Source: Mucilaginibacter sp.
Lineage (GTDB): Bacteria > Bacteroidota > Bacteroidia > Sphingobacteriales > Sphingobacteriaceae
Assembly: GCA_028288125.1 (NCBI GenBank)
Contig: JAQBOH010000069.1
Location: 1 to 53,328 of the forward strand
Direction of reading: 5' to 3'
DNA: 53,328 bases
Shown here: positions 1-8,878 of the stretch, one piece after another
How positions within the stretch are numbered: position 1 is the stretch's first letter
Layout of the letters: the number at the start of each line of letters is the position of its first letter
Program-made: the position numbers and the translations under genes
Notes under the pieces: generated by a model
The model's input: only the letters and a program-made list of their open reading frames with translations
What the model was told of the DNA's origin: nothing
Databases searched by the model: none

Positions 1-1
1 G

Positions 2-439
2 ATAATGGAAGGCAGCTACGAAGATTGGGAGCTGGTTACTAAAACAAATTTGTTAAGTTATATGGCCTGTACCTGGCATGCCATTGACCGCATGCGCCAA
101 CACCGCTCGGGGCATATCGTTAACATAGGGTCGATGAGCGCGGATGTACGGGAGAAAAACAGTTCTGTGTATGTGGCCACCAAATCGGGCATACAGGGGT
201 TTTCGGGGAGCCTGCGCAAGGAAGTAAATGAGCTGGGCATCAAAATTACGCTTATTGAGCCGGGCGCGGTGGTAAGCGACCTGCACGACATTGATGCAGA
301 GGAGCAAAATAAAAAGCAGGAAAAACATGAAATGCTTAAGGCCGAGGATGTTGCCGCGGCCGTGTTTTATACTTTGAGCCAGGCCAGGTGGTGCGACGTG
401 GTGGAGATCAAGATCAAGCCGCTTTTACAGATCGTGTAA
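2..439 (+). CDS. Short-chain dehydrogenase/reductase, C-terminal part (5' end outside window)
   Basis: This is the C-terminal two thirds of a classical SDR, an NAD(P)-dependent cytosolic oxidoreductase. The open frame continues to the left edge, so the ATG at 5 is probably internal and the TGxxxGxG nucleotide-binding part lies upstream. Visible are the catalytic serine in NIGSMSA (about 118-138), the YxxxK pair in YVATK (about 170-184) and the following IEPGAV segment typical of the family. The substrate cannot be told. The stop is 7 bp before the MFS-like gene, so the two are probably co-transcribed. Confidence 0.85.
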   Translation: MMEGSYEDWELVTKTNLLSYMACTWHAIDRMRQHRSGHIVNIGSMSADVREKNSSVYVATKSGIQGFSGSLRKEVNELGIKITLIEPGAVVSDLHDIDAEEQNKKQEKHEMLKAEDVAAAVFYTLSQARWCDVVEIKIKPLLQIV

Positions 440-446
440 CCGACGC

Positions 447-1742
447 ATGAAGCCGCTTCAACAGGAATATCAATTTTTTTGTTCCCAGCCGAGACCGATG
501 CGCATGTTGCTGCTCACCAATATGGTGTATGCGCTGGTCATCCCGGTGATCGAACTATTCCTGGGGGCCTATATCATCCGCAAGTCGAATGATGTTAGTT
601 TGGTGATGGTGTACCAGCTGGCACAGGGAACCGGCATACCGGTAACATTTATCATGAACGGTTACCTGTTAAAACGGTTCCCTATCGCCGCTTTATATGC
701 TTTGGGCATGATCATCAGTGGCATTGATATGGGCGTTATGATGCTGCTGCATGACCTTAACCTGTTTGGCATAGCGGTTATCGGCTTTATCATGGGGCTG
801 TCGTACGGCTTTTTTTGGGCCAACCGTGTTTTTTTGGCGCTCACGAGCACGCGCAACGAAAACAGGAACTATTACTATGGACTGGAAACGTTCTTTTTTA
901 CTGTGGCATCTATAATTATGCCTTTGCTGGCCGGGTATTTTATTGCCACCACGCAAAAGCTTGGCTGGCTCGGCGGCCAGGTGACCACTGCCTATCATAT
1001 CCTTACCGCGGTTGTTCTTTTGCTTACGCTGATCGCTTCGTTTATCGTTTATAAGGGCAATTTCAAGAACCCCGAAAACGCGCGGTTCATCTATTTTAAG
1101 TTCCACCGGCTGTGGCACAAAATGCTGGGTTTGGCCGCGCTTAAGGGTGTAGCCCAGGGGTTTGTTATCGCTGCCCCGGTGATGCTTATCATGCGGCTGG
1201 TGGGGCACGAAGGTTCCATCGGTTCCATACAATCTTCGGGGGCCTGCTTATCGGCTGTGATGCTGTATATATTGGGCCGCAAAAGCACCGCCGACCATCG
1301 CCTGAAAATTTTTACGGCCGGCCTGGGCCTGTTCCTGGTGGGGGCGGTGATCAATATGGCCTTATTTAACGCATTTGGCGTTATTGTGTTTGTGGCGTGT
1401 ATGGTATTTGCACGGCCGCTGCTCGATATGGCGTATTTCCCCATACAGCTGGGTGTTATCGAATGCGTCGCGGCCAAAGAAAAACGCAACCAGTTCGCCT
1501 ATATTTTCAACCACGAGGCCGGGCTGTACATAGGCCGGCTGTTCGGCTGCTTACTGTTCATCATCATCGCCCGCGATATCAGCGAGAACGCCGCCCTGCG
1601 GTATGCTTTGCTGGCCGTGGCCGTTATACAGTTCTTCTCGGTATTTGTAGCGCGTTCCATTTTAAACGACGGCGAATGGTGCGAGGCCACCACACAACAA
1701 CCGCTTAACCCGCAAACATTAAAGGAGCCGTCCGAATTGTGA
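447..1742 (+). CDS. MFS-like permease (YxiO-like), 431 aa
   Basis: A polytopic inner-membrane protein with about ten to twelve hydrophobic helices, no signal peptide and a short cytoplasmic N-terminus. The mid-N-terminal stretch around residues 108-135 (GLSYGFFWANR) and the repeated pattern of paired helices resemble major facilitator transporters of Bacteroidota and Firmicutes. The substrate is unknown. It follows the SDR stop by 7 bp and converges on the zinc alcohol dehydrogenase, whose stop lies 9 bp beyond. The C-terminus (after about residue 405) is a hydrophilic tail. Assignment to MFS rests on topology and general resemblance; a specific subfamily is not claimed. Confidence 0.7.
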   Translation: MKPLQQEYQFFCSQPRPMRMLLLTNMVYALVIPVIELFLGAYIIRKSNDVSLVMVYQLAQGTGIPVTFIMNGYLLKRFPIAALYALGMIISGIDMGVMMLLHDLNLFGIAVIGFIMGLSYGFFWANRVFLALTSTRNENRNYYYGLETFFFTVASIIMPLLAGYFIATTQKLGWLGGQVTTAYHILTAVVLLLTLIASFIVYKGNFKNPENARFIYFKFHRLWHKMLGLAALKGVAQGFVIAAPVMLIMRLVGHEGSIGSIQSSGACLSAVMLYILGRKSTADHRLKIFTAGLGLFLVGAVINMALFNAFGVIVFVACMVFARPLLDMAYFPIQLGVIECVAAKEKRNQFAYIFNHEAGLYIGRLFGCLLFIIIARDISENAALRYALLAVAVIQFFSVFVARSILNDGEWCEATTQQPLNPQTLKEPSEL

Positions 1743-1751
1743 GCGGCCGTG

Positions 1752-2804
1752 TTAAATGTTAAGCGCGACAAACACCGCGTTGGTTTCCTCTTTTTTCCGG
1801 GCCGTGTCAAAGGCTTTATTGATGTCATCGATCGGGAAGCTGTGCGTAATCAGCTTGCGTGCGTTCAGCTTGCCTTTTGCCAGCAGGTCGAGGCACATTT
1901 GCATTTCGGGGTAAATGCCCCAAAACGAATAGCTCGCGCTGGGGATAAGGCTTATCTCCGACATTTGTATATGGCTCCAATCAAGCTCTAGGGCCTTCTG
2001 ATCTTTTTCAAACCCACCTACGATCACCACTTTCCCGCCGATCCTGGCGAATGAGACAGCCTCGGACAGCGTCATGGGCATGGCCGAGCCGCCGGCACAT
2101 TCAAACACAATGTCGGCGCCGCGGTTATCGGTGAACTCCAGTACTTTTTTACGGCCGTCTTCCGTTTTGGTGTTTACCACGGCATCCGCACCCAGCTCCT
2201 TAGCCAGCTGCAAGGCAGGATCGACAATATCCGTTACCATCACGTCGGCCCCGCAGGCCTTGGCCAGCTGTAACTGGCCCAGGCCGATGCAGCCCGCGCC
2301 GATCACCACCACTTTATCATTCAACTTTATCCCGCTTAGCTGTATGCCGTGCATGCCCACCGAAAACGTATCCAGCAGCGTGGCCTCCTCAAAGCTCACA
2401 TGCCCGGGCAGCTTATAGCACTTCTTTGACGGCGCGATCACATATTCCGCGAAGGCCCTCGAAACGGTTTCCATGCGCACTTTGTACAGGTTTGGGCACA
2501 GGTTATACTGCTGTACGCGGCACCAGTCGCAGGTATCGTCGCCAAGCAGCGTTTCAATAACCACCCGGTCCCCGGGCTTAACGTTAGTAACCGCTTCGCC
2601 CACCTCCACTATCTCGCCGGCAAGCTCGTGCCCCATTATCTTGCATGCCAGTTGCGGCTCCTCCTGTTTCCAATGCCTCAGGTCTGTCCCGCAAATACCG
2701 GCAACCCGCACCCTTGCCAGTACCCAGTCGGGGTGTGGTATAGCGGGCCGTTCAACATCTGTAACTTCAAATTCCCCTTTGGCCGTTTTTAGCGCAGCTT
2801 TCAT
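1752..2804 (-). CDS. Zinc-dependent alcohol dehydrogenase (MDR superfamily), 350 aa
   Basis: A cytosolic NAD(P)-dependent medium-chain dehydrogenase of the sorbitol/threonine dehydrogenase type. Catalytic zinc residues are visible: Cys38 in GICGTD and His59-Glu60 in GHE. The Rossmann motif is in VVIGAGCIGLG (about residues 167-177). The structural zinc loop has Cys92, Cys95 and Cys103 in the usual spacing, but the first ligand position holds Asp89 instead of Cys. Length is normal for the family. It reads towards the SDR/MFS pair and ends 9 bp from it, so it is a separate transcription unit. Substrate is probably a polyol or sugar alcohol, which is inference only. Confidence 0.9.
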   Translation of the reverse strand: MKAALKTAKGEFEVTDVERPAIPHPDWVLARVRVAGICGTDLRHWKQEEPQLACKIMGHELAGEIVEVGEAVTNVKPGDRVVIETLLGDDTCDWCRVQQYNLCPNLYKVRMETVSRAFAEYVIAPSKKCYKLPGHVSFEEATLLDTFSVGMHGIQLSGIKLNDKVVVIGAGCIGLGQLQLAKACGADVMVTDIVDPALQLAKELGADAVVNTKTEDGRKKVLEFTDNRGADIVFECAGGSAMPMTLSEAVSFARIGGKVVIVGGFEKDQKALELDWSHIQMSEISLIPSASYSFWGIYPEMQMCLDLLAKGKLNARKLITHSFPIDDINKAFDTARKKEETNAVFVALNI

Positions 2805-3163
2805 TGGTATTAAATTTAGTTGTGTAATTGATATTTTAAACCTGTTAATTAACTTGGTTTATTGGCTGAATATTTACCCAGCACATATCATATACAACAT
2901 GACCGCGCGATTGGTTTTACAAAATTGCAAGGCTTTAATTTTTGATAATTGGATATGCTGGCTCAGTGGAATGGTGCGGGCGCTCAAAATTAAATACGGG
3001 TTTAAGCGTGGTTGCCTGACCGGGCGGGAAACTCCGGGTCGCTTGATCTGGGATTTTTTGTGAACATGTGCGGGAAAGTTTAAATACGCTATGGCATTGA
3101 CGCCTGGCAGGGCTGGTTGGCGATGATGAGCGAAGCTTAAAGCGAAGCCAGGCAACATATAAA
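2805..3163. other. Intergenic stretch without a credible gene
   Basis: About 360 bp between two minus-strand units. Frames open in both directions here but lack ribosome binding signals, family motifs or normal composition, so I call none. The part next to the dehydrogenase start (2805-2870) is AT-rich and probably carries its promoter; no clear TTTG / TAnnTTTG pair could be fixed. The middle (2960-3140) is more GC-rich and may be decayed coding DNA. Confidence 0.4.
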
Positions 3164-3192
3164 CAAAAAAAGGCCCCGTTTTCACGAGGCCT
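3164..3192 (-). terminator. Rho-independent terminator of the T9SS protein gene
   Basis: An AGGCC/GGCCT hairpin at 3171-3192 (one internal mismatch) is followed, on the minus strand, by a run of T residues (A at 3164-3170 on the plus strand). It lies 28 bp after the stop of the minus-strand gene ending at 3221. Confidence 0.8.
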
Positions 3193-3220
3193 CATATGCT
3201 ATGATATTGTTATTCTAAAA

Positions 3221-6200
3221 CTATTCCAGCATGCTTAGTCTGAATGTATAAGCACCTGTGGATGTGGTAAGCCTTACAAAATAAACGCCGAACATCAAAC
3301 GCGTCCCATCAAATGGATAGGAATAGGTTTGACCCGCTTCGGCCTTTCCTGAATATAAACTTGCCACTTTTCTACCCATTGTATCATACACATCCAGCGT
3401 TACATTTTGTTCAGCGGATGGAACGGTGAAGCTAACGGTTGTACGTTTACCGAAAGGATTTGGATAAGCGATAAGTGTTACCACTTTCGGCGCTTCAGGT
3501 ATAGTCACCTCAAGCGTTCTTGTTTTAGCCAAAATCGGCGTTGCACAGGTGCCCAGCGTTCCGCCGTTGGCAAGCTGAACGGCGACAGCGTTAGCGCTTA
3601 TGCATAACTGCGTGTAAGGATTGCTGCTGCTTCCTGTATTGTGGCATACGGATACTTTATCGTCATTGCCGCAGCGTGCATCAATAACGGTAATAGTAAC
3701 CGAGGCACTGGCCTGGCAACCGTATTCGCTCGTTACCAGTACATTGAAGGTATAACTACCCGCCTGGGTTGGGGTAAATACCGGGTTAGCAATATTAGCG
3801 TTACTTAAGCCGGCTGACGGGCTCCATTTAAAAGTGCTTGCACCCGGCGCAGAATTCGGATTTGAAGCAGTTAATGTCAATTTTTGCGCGCCATAGCCCA
3901 ATGCTATTGTATTGGCATCTAACTTGGTACTGGTGTTATCAGCCCGGCTAACAGCGATTGAAGGGGTTGGTGTTTTACCTATTACGGTTACCGATGCTGT
4001 TCCGGTAGATACGTTGCCGTGATTATCAGTAACTGTTAACGTTACGGTGTTGGCGCCCTGTGTTGAACAATCAAATGTGGTTTTATCTAAACTCATTGAT
4101 TTAATACCACAAGCATCATTACTGCCGTTATCCACCTGCGCTGGTATAATTGTTGCGTTGCCGCCGCTCAGGTATACGGTAATGTTTTTTGTTAATACAA
4201 CCGGCGGAACATTGTCCTGTACGGTTACCACTGCTAATGCGGTGGAAACATTGCCGTGGGTGTCAGTGACGGTCAGCGTAACATTATTCGTACCAACGTT
4301 TGAACAATCAAATGAGATTTTGTCCAGGGCATAATCGGCAATAGCGCAATTATCGAACGAGCCATTGTTAACCTGCGAAGGCGTGATGGTAACTTTGCCT
4401 GTTGCGTCTAATTGAACCGTTATATTTTGCGCGATGGCAGTTGGCTTAATGTTATCCTGCACGGTTACTATCGCTGTTGCTGTGGAAGCATTGCCATTAA
4501 CGTCGGTAACCGTCAAGATCACCGTATTCGGGCCAACATTGGAGCAGGTAAATGCAGACTTATCTAAGGTATAAGTCGAGATAGTGCAATTGTCAGTTGA
4601 TCCGTTGTTGATCTGTGCCGGTGTAATAGTGGCTTTGCCCGATGCGTCCAGCTGAACAGTCAGGTTTTGAGCTAATGCAGTCGGTGGGATATTATCCTGA
4701 ACGGTAACCACAGCTGTCGCTGCCGCAGCGTTGCCATGAATATCCGTAACCGTTAGCGTAACCGTATTTGGACCTACATTTGAACAATCAAACGCCAGTT
4801 TGTTTAACGTGTAAGTAGCAATAGCGCAATTATCGGTTGATCCGTTATTGATCTGCGCCGGTGTGATAGTGGCTTTTCCTGTCGCATCCAATTGAACGGT
4901 GATGGCTTGAGCGATAGCGATCGGCGGAACATTGTCCTGAACGGTTACCACCGCTGTTGCGACAGAAGCGTTGCCATGTATATCGGTAACAGTTAAGGTT
5001 ACTGTATTTGCACCAAAGTTTGAGCAGTCAAACGTGGATTTATTCAAAGCATACGTACCGATAGCGCAATTATCGGTTGAGCCGTTGTTTATTTGTTCGG
5101 GTGTGATGGTAACCTTTCCTGTCGCGTCTAATTGAACGGTTATATTTTGCGCAATGGCAATAGGTGGGATATTATCCTGAACAGTTACTACAGCAGTTGT
5201 TGTGGAAACATTGCCGTGTGTGTCAGTAACTGTTAGGGTAACTGTATTCGTACCTACAGTTGAACAATCAAACGCTGTTTTGTCTAAGGCATAAGTCGCA
5301 ATAGCGCAATTGTCAGTGGATCCATTGTTGATTTGTGCCGGAGTGATAGTAACATTTCCCGTTGCATCAAGTTGAACTGTAATGTTTTGGGCGATCGCTG
5401 CCGGTTTGGTGGTATCCTGAACGGTTACAATCGCGCTGCCGGATGTTTGATTTCCCGCAGCATCACTTACCGTTAAGTTAACAGTATTTGCACCAACAGA
5501 TGTGCAGTCGAATGCTGATTTGTCTAAACTGTAAGTTGTAATACCTACGTTATCGGTCGAACCATTGTCAACCGAAGCCGGTGTAATGGTCGCGTTTCCG
5601 CTTGCATCAAGGTAAACGGTGATATTTTTGGTTGATAGCACCGGCGGTGTCTGATCGGTCGCTGTTACAGTAAAGCTTTGTGTTGCCTTATTTCCCGAAG
5701 GATCGGTAGCGGTTAAAGTAACGGTAGCCGGTACATTATTAACCAACGCTGTTCCCGCAGCCGGAAATTGGGTGATGCCCGAAAGAATACAATTATCTGT
5801 AGCGGTGGCTGACGAGGCGTAATCTGCCAGAAACGCGTTGCCCGTTGCGTCTAAAGCTACAATGATATTTGCTTGTGCTGACGTAAATACAGGCGGATTC
5901 AAATCCTGAACCACTACAACCTGGTCGGCTGAAGTTGCACTACAACCATTATTAGTTACAATAACATTATAGGTGCCGCTGTCCGTTGCTGTGTAAGTAG
6001 CCGAATTAGCCCCTATTATGCCATTATTGTTTTTTAACCATTCGTAGCTTAGGCCGCTACCCGTGTTTGCAGTAAATACAACTGAACCCGATGGGCAAAA
6101 ACTTAACGGGCCACTTGCTGTAACAGTTGCCGTTGGTTGAACAAAAGGGGGAGCTGTGGCTGTTATCGCACCGGGTATCCAGTTTGATGCGGTGCCCGTT

Positions 6201-8293
6201 AAGTCAAAGTTAACCAGGGTGCCTGTCCTGTTATTTCCGCTCGACTCTACCGCTGTAGTAACAGTGGTATTAATATCGTTGGCATTACCCTGGTTAAGTT
6301 TATAATACTCTTCCAGGCCGGTTTGAGGGCCCGATAGTTCACCGTTAACATTGTTTTGTATCTCTCCTGCGCAAAGGGCCCTGCTCCAGATACGAACTTC
6401 ATCCATCTTTCCTGTAAAAAATCTTCCTGTAGCATAACGTACATCTTTACCCAGGTTAATTACAGAGCCGGGAACGTTTAAAATTGCCCCACTAACGCCG
6501 TTTGCGTTGGTATTCACAAGTGTACCATCCATATAAAGGTAAATGCCGGTAGCGTTCGCTACGCCAGTCCAATGGTGCCATCCTGGAGGTACAGCTGCCC
6601 TGGCCGCTTTCCATGTGCCGTTATCACTTATATAAAACTCTATGTTAGGTGCAACGTAATGCATTAGCCAAACCATGGAGTTAGCACCGTCAATATTAAA
6701 AGTTGATTGCCCTATACCGGTACCCAACGGGTTCGATGGGTTAATATCCGCCGTCCATTCCACCGTTATCTCTTTTCCATAAGCCGTAAACGGATTGTTG
6801 ATATTTACGTAGTTTGAGCCATTAAAGCTCAAAGCGCCACCCGGAATAGTGTTTACTACAACAACTGTTGACGATGTAGCGGTACATCCGTTATGGCTAA
6901 CTGTTACCGTATAAGTACCAGCGTTCGCAGTGGTTGCATTTGCTATAGACGGATTTTGTAAGGTCGACGTAAAACTGTTCGGACCCGTCCAGCTGTAAGT
7001 ATCGCCGCCGGCTGCGGCTAAATTAATAGTTGCTCCTGATGTTACAGGGCCGCTGTTACTTGCTGTTGCAATTGGCAATGGGTTAACAGTTACATCGGTT
7101 GGAGCCGATGTGCCGGAACAACCACCGGTATTGGTAACCGTTACGGTGTAGTTGCCGGCTGTAGATACTTCAATGCTTTGTGTTGTAGCGCCGTTACTCC
7201 AATGATATGAAGTCCCCGCACTTGCTGTTAACGTTACTGAACTGCCGGCACAAATATTTGTAGGGCTGGCAGCAGTTATTGTTGGGGTTGTTGGGGTTAC
7301 GACAACTGTTGTAGTTGCGGTAACGGAGCATCCGCCACCGGTTATGTTGGTAAGTGTTGCAGTGTATACGCCAGCGTTGGCAGCAGTTACATTAGTAATT
7401 GTAGCGTTTGCATCGTTTGAAGTAAACCCATTTGGCCCGGTCCAGGTAATACCTGATTGATTAGCTTTAAGAAAATCTATTTGATTCAGGCAAATTTGAT
7501 ATTGGTTTCGTTCCGTTGAATTACCTCCCCTGAAGGCATGAAAGTCTTGGTCTGGTCCTTGAACAATTAACCTTCCTCCGTTGCCCGCCGGGTAAATACC
7601 GGCTACTGCCAGGTTTTGAGACCCAAAAGCGATATAGGTTTTCATCCATGAGGGAAAGGTACTAATCATTAAATGGTGATTTTCAAAACAGCCGTTTACA
7701 CCATTGGCAACTAATGTTGGAAAAGGCGCAGGGCTCACGAGTTGGTAGGAACATCCGTAACTTCCATCGGTAGAAAATCCATTTACGCTGTTGCTTGTTC
7801 CGTCGTTTAGCCTGTAAACATTATTATAATCGCCATCAACAAATACACTACCGCCGGTACTAAGATAGGCGGTTATAAGGCCCCAGTTGATATTGTTATC
7901 GGTTGGTGAAGCCCAGGTAAACATTAATACATCATATTTGGCCTTAAGTGCGGCCGCCCTGGCAGCATCTGTTGGCTGACCGGCAAAAATTGCGTCAAAC
8001 TGCGCATTGGTGATACGCGCTATAGAGCCCGCGCGGTCGCCCGACGAGAAAACCTGGTCGAATGCCCTGTTGCCGTCATTTGCCCCAATACCGGCCATGC
8101 GTATAAACCCCGATGAAACCCCGCCCACCGTGCCGGCAGCATTTAATGACAAAGTTCCGCCCTGGCACACGGGACCCGAGTTTCCAATAGAAGTAAACAC
8201 AGGTAAAACGCACTGTGCCAAAGCGGCACTGCGAATAAATACGCTAATTAAAAGCGTAAATAATATTTTAGTTATTTGAGTAAAATTTTTCAT
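3221..8293 (-). CDS. Very large T9SS-exported multidomain protein (Ig-like, LamG, seven 80-aa repeats), 1690 aa
   Basis: A secreted or surface protein. Residues 1-27 are a signal peptide ending near SAALAQ. Residues 30-330 form an Ig-like domain that seems split by a 220-residue amidotransferase-like insert (YDVLMFTWAS, GGSVFVDGD, GGRLIVQGPDQDFHA). Further Ig-like domains follow (about 335-480), then a LamG/concanavalin-like jelly roll (about 483-645, with MDEVRIWSRAL), another Ig-like domain, an HYR-like domain, and seven tandem 80-residue HYR-like repeats (about 879-1438). The C-terminal 90 residues (YPNPF..., YDTMGRKV, GVYFVRL) are a type A T9SS sorting domain, so export across the outer membrane by the type IX system is expected. 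Role is probably adhesion or glycan binding. A small exported protein gene lies 35 bp upstream on the same strand and is likely co-transcribed. Confidence 0.88.
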   Translation of the reverse strand: MKNFTQITKILFTLLISVFIRSAALAQCVLPVFTSIGNSGPVCQGGTLSLNAAGTVGGVSSGFIRMAGIGANDGNRAFDQVFSSGDRAGSIARITNAQFDAIFAGQPTDAARAAALKAKYDVLMFTWASPTDNNINWGLITAYLSTGGSVFVDGDYNNVYRLNDGTSNSVNGFSTDGSYGCSYQLVSPAPFPTLVANGVNGCFENHHLMISTFPSWMKTYIAFGSQNLAVAGIYPAGNGGRLIVQGPDQDFHAFRGGNSTERNQYQICLNQIDFLKANQSGITWTGPNGFTSNDANATITNVTAANAGVYTATLTNITGGGCSVTATTTVVVTPTTPTITAASPTNICAGSSVTLTASAGTSYHWSNGATTQSIEVSTAGNYTVTVTNTGGCSGTSAPTDVTVNPLPIATASNSGPVTSGATINLAAAGGDTYSWTGPNSFTSTLQNPSIANATTANAGTYTVTVSHNGCTATSSTVVVVNTIPGGALSFNGSNYVNINNPFTAYGKEITVEWTADINPSNPLGTGIGQSTFNIDGANSMVWLMHYVAPNIEFYISDNGTWKAARAAVPPGWHHWTGVANATGIYLYMDGTLVNTNANGVSGAILNVPGSVINLGKDVRYATGRFFTGKMDEVRIWSRALCAGEIQNNVNGELSGPQTGLEEYYKLNQGNANDINTTVTTAVESSGNNRTGTLVNFDLTGTASNWIPGAITATAPPFVQPTATVTASGPLSFCPSGSVVFTANTGSGLSYEWLKNNNGIIGANSATYTATDSGTYNVIVTNNGCSATSADQVVVVQDLNPPVFTSAQANIIVALDATGNAFLADYASSATATDNCILSGITQFPAAGTALVNNVPATVTLTATDPSGNKATQSFTVTATDQTPPVLSTKNITVYLDASGNATITPASVDNGSTDNVGITTYSLDKSAFDCTSVGANTVNLTVSDAAGNQTSGSAIVTVQDTTKPAAIAQNITVQLDATGNVTITPAQINNGSTDNCAIATYALDKTAFDCSTVGTNTVTLTVTDTHGNVSTTTAVVTVQDNIPPIAIAQNITVQLDATGKVTITPEQINNGSTDNCAIGTYALNKSTFDCSNFGANTVTLTVTDIHGNASVATAVVTVQDNVPPIAIAQAITVQLDATGKATITPAQINNGSTDNCAIATYTLNKLAFDCSNVGPNTVTLTVTDIHGNAAAATAVVTVQDNIPPTALAQNLTVQLDASGKATITPAQINNGSTDNCTISTYTLDKSAFTCSNVGPNTVILTVTDVNGNASTATAIVTVQDNIKPTAIAQNITVQLDATGKVTITPSQVNNGSFDNCAIADYALDKISFDCSNVGTNNVTLTVTDTHGNVSTALAVVTVQDNVPPVVLTKNITVYLSGGNATIIPAQVDNGSNDACGIKSMSLDKTTFDCSTQGANTVTLTVTDNHGNVSTGTASVTVIGKTPTPSIAVSRADNTSTKLDANTIALGYGAQKLTLTASNPNSAPGASTFKWSPSAGLSNANIANPVFTPTQAGSYTFNVLVTSEYGCQASASVTITVIDARCGNDDKVSVCHNTGSSSNPYTQLCISANAVAVQLANGGTLGTCATPILAKTRTLEVTIPEAPKVVTLIAYPNPFGKRTTVSFTVPSAEQNVTLDVYDTMGRKVASLYSGKAEAGQTYSYPFDGTRLMFGVYFVRLTTSTGAYTFRLSMLE
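3978..5657 (-). repeat. Seven tandem 240-bp coding repeats
   Basis: Within the T9SS protein gene a unit of exactly 240 bp (80 codons) recurs seven times. The plus-strand landmark tcctg before the conserved VTVQD codons sits at 4215 and 4455, and further copies follow at 240-bp steps up to about 5415. The protein unit carries ITVQLDATG, INNGSTDNC, LDKxxFDC and NTVTLTVTD. Central units are most alike; the outer two diverge. Two cysteines per unit (DNC and FDC) suggest a disulfide; unit 1 has Val in place of the first Cys, and unit 5 has FTC instead of FDC. Confidence 0.92.
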
Positions 8294-8328
8294 TTCTTTT
8301 GCTTGAATGGTGAATACCTAAAAATTAA

Positions 8329-8718
8329 TTACAACTGACTAATAATTGTCCATTGCGCTTTTAGGTCGTAATACAAATCTTTTTGGTCGGCTGGCAAAAG
8401 CGTTACATCTGTTTCTTTTAAATATTTATCGATTGCCGTTTTGTAAGCCGGAACTTCGGCAGGGTAGTCAACCGTCCATTTCTTCATCACATCCTTGTTT
8501 TCAAAAAGGTATTTTATATCGTTGCCTCCGTAAAATATTCTACCGCTGCCGCTATATCTTACCATCAAAGGAAGGTGTGGAGCAGCTATTTTAATTGGGT
8601 TACTGTTTGGCAGGGGCGAACTTTGCGCCTGGCTGCTGGTGCTAAAGCAAAATAAGAAGATACAGATACTCAATATCAGTTTAAGTAATCCGGATAAGTT
8701 TTGGATTGGTTTTCTCAT
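8329..8718 (-). CDS. Small exported protein of unknown function, 129 aa
   Basis: I do not recognise a family. Residues 1-32 form a signal peptide (basic start, leucine/isoleucine-rich core, SSQAQ cleavage region). The mature part is about 97 residues with mixed charge, aromatic residues (YSGSGRIFYGG, WTVDYPAEVP, DLYYDLKAQW) and no cysteine. It sits 35 bp upstream of the giant T9SS gene on the same strand, so the two are probably one operon; it may be a periplasmic or surface partner of that protein (inference). Confidence 0.65.
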   Translation of the reverse strand: MRKPIQNLSGLLKLILSICIFLFCFSTSSQAQSSPLPNSNPIKIAAPHLPLMVRYSGSGRIFYGGNDIKYLFENKDVMKKWTVDYPAEVPAYKTAIDKYLKETDVTLLPADQKDLYYDLKAQWTIISQL

Positions 8719-8878
8719 ATAATTTAAATTTTGTGCAATTAGGGATGGCTTTGCCGTTTAAAGCTGCGTTAAATTCTTTAGCTATTTTTAACTAATCGAT
8801 TATCTTGTTCGTATTGTAGATGAAAGGGTAGTTATAGTAGATATTTATTATTATATTTAAGCTCTAATAATAAACTAT

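Noticed and set aside
693-1232. 179-codon minus-strand frame inside the MFS-like gene
   Set aside because: Shadow of a hydrophobic coding region; composition rich in His, Gln and Arg as in antisense frames.
2473-3195. Open frames on both strands in the gap before the T9SS gene
   Set aside because: No ribosome binding site, domain or credible composition; parts overlap the dehydrogenase antisense.
3978-5657. Regular 240-bp repeats considered as a CRISPR-like array
   Set aside because: They are in-frame coding repeats with no distinct spacers or cas genes.
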